Source of the DNA: Flavobacteriaceae bacterium
GTDB taxonomy: Bacteria; Bacteroidota; Bacteroidia; Flavobacteriales; Flavobacteriaceae
Length of the DNA stretch: 6,504 nt
Reading direction: 5' to 3'
NCBI GenBank assembly: GCA_016763215.1
Contig: JAESUF010000378.1
Location: 1-6,504 of the forward strand
This document shows positions 1 through 6,504 of this stretch, in pieces. How positions within the stretch are numbered: position 1 is the first letter of the stretch; the number at the start of each line of letters is the position of its first letter. Below the pieces are notes generated by a model. It saw nothing but the letters and a program-made list of their open reading frames with translations, was not told the origin of the DNA and searched no databases. A program made the position numbers and the translations under genes.

Positions 1-2254
1 CACCATCTATATCATTCCCTGATTTAGGGATGTACCCTGCAGTAGATTGAGCTTCATAATTGTCAATAATTCCATCATTATCAGAGTCGATATCCAAATC
101 GTCCGTAATTCCATCACCATCTGTATCTATAGAAGTACAGACATTAAAAGAGGCATATTCTAAATAATCCAGATTAATTCTACCTCCAGACCTTGCAGGC
201 ATAGAGATTCTAATGTGTGTTGCATCCGTTGCTAAGGTATAGGTAACCGTATGTATGCTTCCATTTCCACTTCCTGTAAAATCCTGATCTCCAGCGGGTC
301 CCATATTGTAGGTTACATTCCAATCATTTGAGGTGTTATTACCAGCTGCATCAGATTGTTGAAAAAGCAATTGTTTATCGGAAGTATTAGACGCTGTTGA
401 TGTAATTGTTACTACTGTACCTGCAGGCACAATAGCATCACTTGCTCTTAATTGTACTACAAGAACATCATTGGTGTTATTCATTCTAGCACCATCACCA
501 CCATTTTGAATTCCATCTAAAATTTCGGTTTCTGCGCAACACCAACATCAACTGTAATGGCATTGGCCCCTCCTGCAGGGAAAATTGCATTGCTGCATTC
601 TTCAGTATCGATGATCCCATCATCATCATCATCGATATCTATGGCATCAGGAATTTTATCACCATCAGAATCCAATCCTGTAACATCATCTCTAAAATCT
701 ACATCTCCACCTGTATTTACGTCTATATCTACGTCAGGAAGGTCTGTTGAAGGAGTATTGATGTCGTCATTTACATCATAATTAGTATTATCAGCGTCAA
801 AATTATTATCCAATCCATCACCATCTGTATCTGAACCACTTAAGACATTCCCTTCTCCATTTTCATTGATATCGGTAATACCGTCATTGTCAGAGTCAGT
901 ATCTCTATAATCGGGGAGATCTGTAATATCAGTATTTACGATTGTTATACCAGTAGGTGTATAGGTGTCTACATTTTCATAAGAAGAATCCACACCGTTT
1001 AAACCTACATTCCCTGTTGGAGCTGTATACCCCAAAGTTGTTTGTGCTTCTACATTATCTGGAATTCCATCATCATCTGTATCGATATCTAAGTAATCTG
1101 GAGTTGTATCGTCATTTGCTTGTCCAGAATCAAAGACATTAGGAATGATTCCAATGGATCCAGCTGATCCAGTAGTAGGTGTTGCATCATAAACATCAGC
1201 CAAACCATCATTGTCTGTATCAGTTGCATTAAAAGGAGTAAACCCAGCACCGGTTTGTGATTCGATATTATCCAAAATCCCGTCATTATCAGAATCTAGA
1301 TCTAAGTGATTCGGAATACCATCACCATCAAAGTCAAAAGCATCCGGGACTCCATTTGTGTCTGCATCAGGCCCTCCAAAATCTGTATCTAAATAATTTG
1401 GAATTAAATCACCATCCGCATCATCGTTCGGGTTGGCTGCAATTCCGTATTCTTCAGTATCTAAAATACCATCATTATCATCATCAATATCAATTGAATC
1501 TGGAATACCATCTCCATCAGTATCTAGTACTTGTAAGGCGTTTATTGAATCTACAGATAAATTTACGACCTCTAATGCCGACCCATTATTTCCAGAGGCA
1601 AAAGCTCCGTCTCTCCTTGGATAAAATGTTACGGTAGACTCTCCTGATCCATTTGGGTTTGCAACAAAAACGAATGAATTTTCACTCCAGCTTTCTTGTG
1701 TTAAAATTGTTAGTGATTGTCTTGGGTTTCCATCTACTTCATAATCAAACTGGTCCATATATGTACCCCCATAAAATTGATCTCCACTAGGCCCTCCATC
1801 TTGATTACTGATAGATGACATCGTGTTAATTTTTAAGATATATAATTGACCAGAAACCAATCCTGTCATCACTGCTGATACAGATTCCTCTGGGAAATCA
1901 GGACCTACGTCACGAAGGGTAATCCAACGAACATCTCCAGTAGGAGGTAGTGGAAGAGGGGCATTTGCCCAAGAGGCACTTGCTCCTAGTTGACCTCCAG
2001 GATTTATTAAAGCAGAAGCTGTATTTCTGTCAGAGATATCAGGAGTACCTCCATTATCTATCCATCCTGTAGGAACACAGTCGTTACAAACAGCTGCTGA
2101 AGTTCCAGATCCTGGAATGGATTGTGCTTGTGAATTTTCTACAGATAGTAGCGAAAAAAGTATAAGCAGAATGGAGAATTGAATGTACTTGAAACTAAGT
2201 GGATTAGGCCGAACTCGCCCTCTTTTTTTGAGTTTTTTTTTCTGTAATTTTCAT
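1..2254 (-). CDS. Secreted TSP3-repeat protein, reading frame interrupted twice (partial; possible pseudogene or phase-variable gene)
   Basis: The product can only be read by joining three segments: ATG at 2252-2254 in one frame, the main frame from about 2240 to the TAG at 517-519, and a -1 frame from about 547 to position 1. With one A removed from the A9 tract at 2233-2241, the N-terminus is MKITEKKLKKRG, then a hydrophobic segment (SILLILFSLLSV), then a likely signal peptidase site at NSQAQ/S (2121/2122). Next come a beta-rich domain of about 200 residues (1525-2121) with a CNDC motif, a TSP3 array (598-1524), a second beta-rich domain (about 128-597) and further TSP3 repeats to the edge. 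The C-terminus is outside the window, so a sorting domain cannot be confirmed. It is a partial paralogue of the upstream gene. An internal GTG at 1870-1872 would give a 451-residue product but cuts off the signal peptide and half of the first domain, so I do not accept it. Function is unknown; an extracellular structural or adhesive role is inferred. Confidence 0.75.
2..127 (-). repeat. TSP3 repeats, second block of the downstream gene, running off the left edge
   Basis: In the -1 frame relative to the main block this reads DTDGDGITDDLDIDSDNDG, then NYEAQSTAGYIP, the same pattern as NVEAQTTLGYTAP in the first block. This match is strong evidence that the frame to the left of 517 belongs to the same gene. 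Confidence 0.82.
128..597 (-). other. Second beta-rich domain inserted between TSP3 blocks (contains the frame break)
   Basis: About 155 residues starting at CSNAIFPAGGANAITVDVG and ending at LDYLEYASFNVCTS. It has alternating hydrophobic/polar strands, such as VLVVQLRASDAIVPAGTVV and HIRISMPAR, as in jelly-roll domains of surface proteins. I do not recognise a specific family. The -1 frame break falls near its start. Confidence 0.55.
517..550 (-). other. Second frame interruption in the TSP3 gene (-1 shift)
   Basis: The main frame ends ITVDVGVAQKPKF then TAG at 517-519. The -1 frame is closed upstream by TGA at 548-550, but downstream is open to position 1 and reads AETEILDGIQNGGDGARMNN, followed by a beta-rich domain and TSP3 repeats. 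The switch must lie in roughly 520-547. It corresponds to one missing base (or two extra) in this sequence. There is no long homopolymer here, and no slippery heptamer in the right phase. Confidence 0.78.
598..978 (-). repeat. Shared higher-order module, copy in the downstream gene
   Basis: A segment of 127 residues begins YENVDTYTPTG, continues with TDLPDYRDTDSDNDG and [15 protein letters not shown], and ends DDDDDGIIDTEE. The same order of sub-motifs is present in the upstream gene at 6102-6503 and, less completely, at 5562-5876. Confidence 0.75.
598..1524 (-). repeat. TSP3-type calcium-binding repeat array, main block of the downstream gene
   Basis: About 309 residues, from [20 protein letters not shown] to DDDDDGIIDTEE. 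Degenerate units of DxDxDGxxD type recur, with intervening YxDTDxDNDG and NVEAQ segments. Acidic Asp side chains at spaced positions are expected to hold calcium and stiffen an extracellular stalk (family knowledge). The complementary strand is rich in ATC, which produces spurious Ser- and His-rich open frames. Confidence 0.88.
2119..2254 (-). other. Signal peptide region of the TSP3 gene (needs frame correction at A9)
   Basis: Read in the main frame, the segment has a basic n-region (KKRGRVRP), a hydrophobic core (FSILLILFSLLSV) and a polar end SQAQ/S, the usual shape of a Sec signal peptide in Bacteroidota. The main frame has a stop at 2251-2253 and no ATG, GTG or TTG between that stop and position 1872. 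The start must therefore come from another frame, by ATG at 2252-2254 or 2262-2264. Confidence 0.75.
2223..2241 (-). other. Homopolymer frameshift site: A9 and A7 tracts at the start of the TSP3 gene
   Basis: On the coding strand there are nine A (2241 to 2233), then CTC, then seven A (2229 to 2223). As given, ATG 2252-2254 yields a 16-residue peptide ending at TAA 2204-2206, and ATG 2262-2264 yields a 41-residue peptide ending at TAG 2139-2141. Loss of one A puts the first ATG in frame with the signal peptide; gain of one A does so for the second. Slipped-strand replication, transcriptional slippage or a sequencing error in the run could each explain this. Confidence 0.7.
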
Positions 2255-2288
2255 TTAATATCATTTTACCCCTAAAATACATATCTAA

Positions 2289-2320
2289 CGAATATAAGTT
2301 TTTAATCCCTGATTAGCAAA
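2289..2320 (-). promoter_or_regulatory. Candidate Bacteroidota sigma-A-type promoter for the downstream gene
   Basis: On the minus strand, TTTG (2317-2320) is followed by a 20-bp spacer and TATATTCG (2289-2296), one mismatch from TAnnTTTG. Transcription would start near 2282, about 28 bases before the ATG at 2252-2254. It lies downstream of the terminator, as expected for a separately transcribed gene. No Shine-Dalgarno motif is evident, which is normal in this phylum. Confidence 0.45.
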
Positions 2321-2359
2321 CAGCCAATATTATTTTTTGGTAATGAATTCTATAGGAAT

Positions 2360-2393
2360 AAAAAAAACGCACTATAATTAGTGCGTTTTTTTT
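2360..2393 (-). terminator. Rho-independent terminator, symmetric in both directions
   Basis: A perfect 15-bp stem surrounds a TAAT loop (2375-2378): A-rich flank plus CGCACTA on the left arm, TAGTGCG plus eight T on the right. Poly-A on one side and poly-T on the other give a U-tract whichever strand is read. It lies 27 bp after the stop of the upstream gene and most likely ends that transcript. Confidence 0.92.
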
Positions 2394-2420
2394 ATGAAAA
2401 AATTACATTGATTTTTACAA

Positions 2421-2657
2421 TCAATCAACAATTATTTTTTTAGAAGTTTCCCCTTTCTCAGTGGTTACTTTTACAATATAAAGCGCTGTTGGCGGATTAA
2501 AGTAAAGCTGTTCTTGATTGGTGTTTGTAAATGATTTCCAGATTTTTATCTGTTGACCAAGAATGTTAAATACTTCTACTTTTTTAATGGTGCTTCCGTT
2601 GTTATTTCTAATGATAATCTGGTCGGTAGTATTGTTCATAAACACATTGAGACCTTG
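2421..2657 (-). other. T9SS type A C-terminal sorting domain of the upstream gene
   Basis: The last 78 residues begin around [11 protein letters not shown] and carry [11 protein letters not shown], a short beta-hairpin, [11 protein letters not shown] and the terminal KKIIVD. This is the type A signal recognised by the type 9 secretion translocon in the outer membrane of Bacteroidota (family knowledge). The Gly usually found before YIVKV is replaced in TALYIVKV. Confidence 0.92.
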
Positions 2658-5600
2658 GAATAATGGATTGTCATCTGTACTTAAAGCTGTCCCACCAAAA
2701 AGAATTATAAATCTGTTGGTATAGGCTCCTCTAGGAAGATTTAATTCTACCGGGTCTTCAAGGTTGTACAGCAGTCCCGTTACTAAATCACCCAAATAGA
2801 TGGTATATCCATCCATATTTTCTACTTCATCCAACATTACTTTGATCGGGAAGTCAGAATCCACATTAAATCCAAGAGGTACTTGTAGTTCAGCGCTTAA
2901 AGCACCCACCCCAGCAATAACAAGATTGGATTCAACCTGGTCAAAATTCCAGAACATATCTGTAGGTTGTAAATCAAAGACTTGACTATCAAATCCACTT
3001 TCATAATCAAAGTCGTTCCCTTCCTTAAAATTGATTCCTAACTGCCTGTGAATTTCTGCATTGGTATCATTGATATAGTCCATTCCAATTTTAAAGTTCG
3101 GAAGTTCTTCAGGTACAGATTCAAAGAATACACTGTTTGTACTAGCAGTTCTTTGAGAGTTTTGAAAGGTTAATGCCCCTCCTTTATTGGCAGGAACAGA
3201 AGCAAAGAACCCTTGTCCGACAGCAATAAATTGAGGAGGAGCGGTATAGGTTCCCTCACCAAGTCCAGCAGTTTCATCTGTAACAGAATTTGCAGCGACT
3301 CCCATGGCAGAGTTCCGTTGCGAATACCCTCCAATATATCCAAAACGAGCATGTCCTTCTACTTGCGTAGTGGTAGAACTCTCGCCTTGATGTTCCCAGA
3401 AGTACAATGTTCCATCTATAATGGCATCATTATCAGCGATAAATTGCGCAGCATCGATCACACTCGGGTATGGATTCCCTAAAAGCGATGCTGTTCCCGG
3501 TGTTAATGTTTTTGTAATCGTTCCATCATTAGGAGATCCCATAAATGTAAAGTTCTGAGGAGTTCTTCCCGTACTTTTCATAATAAATCCTTCACCGATA
3601 TTGGTTGTCCCAGTACTTAATTTTTGTACCCAGTCATTTCTGTCTACTCCATTAAAGTAGGAGTAAATCCACCATGTTGCTATGGTAATAGGATCTGTAG
3701 GAGCACTGTTAAGAGAAGAAACAGTTCCATTATAGTTTTGCCAGTTGATTGCTTGTGTGGAAGAATTCTCAGAAGTAGGTGTAGTTCCATCAAACATTAC
3801 GGTAGCCGTTGTATAGGATGTGTTTCCTAAAGCAGTTACTACAGGAGACGACCAGTAATTGTACCTATATACACTAGGAGTATTACTCGCTTGGTCTCTA
3901 TAGATGACTCCACTTCCAGTTACATTAGAAAGTCCTGTATGGGATTGTACTAATTGCGCATCTCCAATGAGTCGAATCTCACCATCTAAGATAAACTCCC
4001 CATCAAACTCAATAAATAGATCATTGCTTACAACGAGCTTAGAATTCGCTTTTACCCACAAGCACCCTACATTAGCACTGGTGATCATGGTTGGATTGTT
4101 TACAGAAGTTTCTGCATCGATTACCAATACTTTACCCCCATCAATTCCTGCTGCGATAGCATCTATAGCCGGAGCATCATTGGTTCCAGCTCCTCCTGTC
4201 CAGTTAAGACTTCCTGTAGTTGCAGTATCCCCATTCCAGAAGATTCCCAACACCTCAGAGTAGGTAAAATATTTAGTTCCCTCAAAATCAAAAGTAGCCA
4301 CATAATGAGCCACTCCATTGATGGTTCTGGTTGTAACAGGAATGTGTTTTACATTGATTGTAAAATCAGCATCATCTGCTATTTTTAAAACAATGATTTC
4401 TGAACTTGGAGTTGTAAGTGCAGCATCAATGGTTGCTTGTACTGCTGTAACTTCGACTCTACCAACAGTTCCAGTTTCCACTATTTTCCATTCTCTATCG
4501 AGTTGTAATTCAGTTTCACAAAGCAATGTAACACCAGAAGTATTTGTATTGTTTAGCGTTACCCCATTATGCCCCCACATTAAGAAAGATTCATCGGTGG
4601 TAATGGTATTGCTATTACTTGCATTGTTTGGCGCAACAGCACCCAGACCAATCGTTACAGCAGAAGTTGCTGTATTGATAGCTCTTGATTGTTTTTGATG
4701 TAAGAACATGGCGTCATCACGTCCAATCCCAGCCACATCATTGTGGTAGGTACTATTAGCAGACTCATCCCATACAATGGTAGAAAGATCTTCTAAGACA
4801 TAATCACCTTCGGCAATGGTTGCATCGTTATCGGTATTGTCTAGTGTAATCCCATACTTGATTGCAAGGTATGATTGTATTTGTTGTTGACGTGCAGAGG
4901 AAGGTGCGGTATTGAATACCATCACTTCAGCAATTTGACCATTAAAGAAATTACCACCCCCACCATCAGCACCAATAAACAGACTAGATCCGTTAGAGGT
5001 AAAGGTAGAAGAACCTCCAGTGTTGTTGGTGTTTAGTTCCAATCCATCTCTATAGATCGCTTTGTTGGTTCCCGAAGGAGTTGTCGTTCCAGAACTAGAA
5101 CCACCATTCCAAAGATTAAATGTATTGGTCGTACCACCCCAAGCATTGGTTAAGGTTGTTCCTGTAGATGTTTGATAGGATAACAAACTTCCTGTTGTAG
5201 GAGCTTGTAAGTGTACACTTCCTCCAGTAACATTATTCCCAATAATAAAGGAAGCATTGGTTGCCGGAGTAGAAGAACTTACACCATAGATCCAAAGATG
5301 ATCATAACTGACAGAAGTTCCTAAAATACCTGTTCCTCCAATTTCTAAATCTTCAGAAGAAGCTTCAATAAATTCTAGAGTAGGGTTAAAGTTTACTCCG
5401 TCAAAAGCGACACCATCGCCTAGTTTTTCAGGACCATTCCCTGTATTGGTAGCATTGAAGCCACTACCAGATTGGTCGGCCCAGTTGGTTACCACACTAA
5501 CTCCTGTTACTCCGATATCAGCACGAAGCCAAAGGATATTTCCAGCCACAGAAGGCGGGGCTCTATCATCATCAATATCACGATAATCGACATCGTTGTA

Positions 5601-6503
5601 TTCAGCAGCATTAGGTTGTGCACCATCAGCCGTGTTTACATCCGAATCGATATCAGGAAGATCGGTAGAAGGGGTATCGATGTCATCATTCACATCATTG
5701 TCTGTTAAGACTCCTTCAAAAGCATCATCTAGTCCATCATTATCAGTATCTGTTCCAGAAAGAGCACTTGCATTTCCATTCTCGTTAATATCAAGAATTC
5801 CATCTCCATCAGAGTCAGTATCTAAATAATCGAGTGTTGCATCAGTATTGTTTCCAGTAATATTATCAGTGTTTACAGCAATAAGTCCAATAGAGGCACC
5901 GGTAGATATATCTCCTGTATCACTATCATAGAAATCATCGAGACCATCACCATCTATATCTGTGATTCCAGCACCAGAACCAGAAGGAGCAATGTATCCA
6001 ATAGTTAACTGTGCTTCTACATTATCAGGAATTCCATCGTCATCAGAATCGATGTCTAAAGAGTTGATGATTCCATCGGAATCTCCATCTGCAAGAGCAT
6101 CTTCATTGATGTCTAGAATACCATCGTTGTCATCATCAATATCAATATCATCGGTTACTCCATCTCCATCAGTATCAGGAACGGAAGCAGTATCTCTATA
6201 ATCTACATCACCCGTAGTAGCGGCATCAGAATCGGCATCTAGTAAGTTACTTACAGGTGTATTTATTTCGTCATTTACATCATAAGTTTCCCCTGGAGTT
6301 GAATCCGAACCTTCATAGATATCATCAAGTCCATCTCCATCAGAGTCCGTTCCTATAGATCCTGGATTGAGTGTAATTCCACTCTCATCAGCATCTGTAG
6401 TTCCATCATTGTCAGCATCGGTATCTCTATAATCAGGTTCATCGGTTCCATCAAAATTGTTAGGGTCTAATCCCGTTGCTGTAAAAGTATCGTTGTTTTC
6501 ATA
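2421..6503 (-). CDS. Large secreted multidomain protein: TSP3 repeats, LamG-like domain, T9SS type A sorting domain (5' end outside window)
   Basis: The frame is open from the right edge to a TGA at 2421-2423, giving 1360 visible residues; the true start lies beyond 6504. A GTG at 5691-5693 lies inside the repeats and is not a start. Order (visible residues): 1-313 Asp-rich TSP3 repeats with DxDxDGxxD motifs, expected to bind calcium; about 321-556 a LamG/concanavalin-like domain, from [11 protein letters not shown] to [13 protein letters not shown]; about 557-750 the stretch that commonly follows LamG in Bacteroidota surface proteins ([23 protein letters not shown]), which I believe is the DUF8202 type; about 751-1280 a beta-rich region with YNYWSSPV and LLGNPYPS, recurrent in T9SS cargo; about 1283-1360 a type A sorting domain ([17 protein letters not shown], ending KKIIVD). 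The sorting domain implies outer-membrane export and surface anchoring or release. No enzyme active site was recognised. An adhesin or matrix role is inference. A terminator follows directly. Confidence 0.93.
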   Translation of the reverse strand, partial: YENNDTFTATGLDPNNFDGTDEPDYRDTDADNDGTTDADESGITLNPGSIGTDSDGDGLDDIYEGSDSTPGETYDVNDEINTPVSNLLDADSDAATTGDVDYRDTASVPDTDGDGVTDDIDIDDDNDGILDINEDALADGDSDGIINSLDIDSDDDGIPDNVEAQLTIGYIAPSGSGAGITDIDGDGLDDFYDSDTGDISTGASIGLIAVNTDNITGNNTDATLDYLDTDSDGDGILDINENGNASALSGTDTDNDGLDDAFEGVLTDNDVNDDIDTPSTDLPDIDSDVNTADGAQPNAAEYNDVDYRDIDDDRAPPSVAGNILWLRADIGVTGVSVVTNWADQSGSGFNATNTGNGPEKLGDGVAFDGVNFNPTLEFIEASSEDLEIGGTGILGTSVSYDHLWIYGVSSSTPATNASFIIGNNVTGGSVHLQAPTTGSLLSYQTSTGTTLTNAWGGTTNTFNLWNGGSSSGTTTPSGTNKAIYRDGLELNTNNTGGSSTFTSNGSSLFIGADGGGGNFFNGQIAEVMVFNTAPSSARQQQIQSYLAIKYGITLDNTDNDATIAEGDYVLEDLSTIVWDESANSTYHNDVAGIGRDDAMFLHQKQSRAINTATSAVTIGLGAVAPNNASNSNTITTDESFLMWGHNGVTLNNTNTSGVTLLCETELQLDREWKIVETGTVGRVEVTAVQATIDAALTTPSSEIIVLKIADDADFTINVKHIPVTTRTINGVAHYVATFDFEGTKYFTYSEVLGIFWNGDTATTGSLNWTGGAGTNDAPAIDAIAAGIDGGKVLVIDAETSVNNPTMITSANVGCLWVKANSKLVVSNDLFIEFDGEFILDGEIRLIGDAQLVQSHTGLSNVTGSGVIYRDQASNTPSVYRYNYWSSPVVTALGNTSYTTATVMFDGTTPTSENSSTQAINWQNYNGTVSSLNSAPTDPITIATWWIYSYFNGVDRNDWVQKLSTGTTNIGEGFIMKSTGRTPQNFTFMGSPNDGTITKTLTPGTASLLGNPYPSVIDAAQFIADNDAIIDGTLYFWEHQGESSTTTQVEGHARFGYIGGYSQRNSAMGVAANSVTDETAGLGEGTYTAPPQFIAVGQGFFASVPANKGGALTFQNSQRTASTNSVFFESVPEELPNFKIGMDYINDTNAEIHRQLGINFKEGNDFDYESGFDSQVFDLQPTDMFWNFDQVESNLVIAGVGALSAELQVPLGFNVDSDFPIKVMLDEVENMDGYTIYLGDLVTGLLYNLEDPVELNLPRGAYTNRFIILFGGTALSTDDNPLFQGLNVFMNNTTDQIIIRNNNGSTIKKVEVFNILGQQIKIWKSFTNTNQEQLYFNPPTALYIVKVTTEKGETSKKIIVD
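4836..5543 (-). other. LamG-like jelly-roll domain of the upstream gene
   Basis: It begins [14 protein letters not shown] and [12 protein letters not shown], continues with [12 protein letters not shown] and [20 protein letters not shown], and ends [16 protein letters not shown]. These are hallmark strings of LamG/concanavalin-like domains in Bacteroidota cell-surface proteins, which may bind carbohydrate. Ligand unknown. Confidence 0.85.
5562..5876 (-). repeat. Shared higher-order module, copy 2 in the upstream gene (diverged)
   Basis: It reads [20 protein letters not shown], then [19 protein letters not shown], then [15 protein letters not shown] and [22 protein letters not shown] and [13 protein letters not shown] strings also occur in the copy at 598-978, so this copy is closest to that one in its central part. 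Confidence 0.65.
5565..6503 (-). repeat. TSP3-type calcium-binding repeat array of the upstream gene
   Basis: About 313 visible residues of Asp-rich repeats, for example [19 protein letters not shown] and [16 protein letters not shown]. The array continues beyond the right edge, so its total length is unknown. It ends shortly before the LamG-like domain at a [10 protein letters not shown] segment. Confidence 0.9.
6102..6503 (-). repeat. Shared higher-order module, copy 1 in the upstream gene
   Basis: 134 residues starting [11 protein letters not shown], followed by [36 protein letters not shown] and [14 protein letters not shown]. The order matches the module in the downstream gene. It may begin further right, outside the window. 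Confidence 0.7.
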
Positions 6504-6504
6504 G

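Noticed and set aside
515..530. Programmed -1 ribosomal frameshift at the GAAATTTTAG sequence
   Set aside because: In the zero frame the codons are AAA TTT TAG. The heptamer A AAT TTT is in the wrong phase, and I saw no obvious downstream hairpin. A simple indel explains the break better.
557..1637. Open frames on the plus strand rich in Ser, His and Leu opposite the TSP3 array
   Set aside because: They are the complement of GAT-rich Asp codons. The low-complexity composition and lack of any domain show that they are antisense shadows. The same holds for plus-strand frames at 5596-5829 and 5962-6201.
517..1872. GTG at 1870-1872 as the true start of a 451-residue protein
   Set aside because: The same frame is open upstream to 2251 and encodes a signal peptide and the first half of a domain, so this codon is an internal Val (SAVMTG).
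2255..2420. Small RNA or riboswitch in the intergenic region
   Set aside because: Apart from the terminator hairpin and a promoter-like motif, I saw no conserved structure or small open frame that could be supported.
2421..5693. GTG at 5691-5693 as the start of a 1090-residue protein
   Set aside because: The frame is open to the window edge and this Val lies within [10 protein letters not shown], inside a TSP3 repeat.
5565..6503. CRISPR array or exact DNA tandem repeat
   Set aside because: Periodicity is at protein level (DxDxDGxxD), with variable spacing and degenerate nucleotides; there are no constant repeats with unique spacers.

Overview
The window looks like part of a chromosome of a marine-type Bacteroidota bacterium, most likely Flavobacteriaceae. 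The grounds are AT-rich DNA, Asp/Asn/Thr-rich secreted proteins with thrombospondin type 3 (TSP3) calcium-binding repeats, a LamG-like domain, a C-terminal type 9 secretion (T9SS) type A sorting domain, and a promoter-like motif of the Bacteroidota kind (TTTG, about 20 bp, TAnnTTTG-like). I cannot name a genus from the sequence.

Layout. Both genes lie on the minus strand, so the order of transcription is right to left. Gene A (2421-6503) enters from beyond the right edge and is open without a stop from position 6503 to its TGA at 2421-2423, giving 1360 visible residues. It has a TSP3 array, a LamG-like domain, a long region typical of Bacteroidota surface proteins, and a T9SS sorting domain. 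A perfect 15-bp hairpin (2360-2393) then ends its transcript. About 105 bp carrying a promoter candidate separate this from gene B (2254 to beyond the left edge). Gene B has a signal peptide, an N-terminal beta-rich domain, a TSP3 array, a second beta-rich domain, and more TSP3 repeats that run off at position 1.

The most notable point is that gene B is not one continuous reading frame. Its signal peptide is separated from any usual start codon by a one-base frame mismatch at an A9 tract (2233-2241). Its main frame stops at 517-519 although clearly homologous-looking coding sequence continues in the -1 frame to position 1. The gene is therefore a decaying pseudogene, a phase-variable gene (for the first site), or a sequence with two indel errors. 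The 5' site is the better candidate for biology, because two ATGs in complementary frames lie just upstream of the homopolymer.

The two genes are partial paralogues: a module of about 127-134 residues inside the TSP3 arrays is shared between them. Both products are expected outside the cell, gene A by Sec plus T9SS and gene B at least by Sec, since its C-terminus is out of view. A role as adhesins or surface/matrix proteins is an inference from domain type only. I see no RNA gene, mobile element, CRISPR array or catalytic gene here, and no clear evidence of a new multi-gene system.
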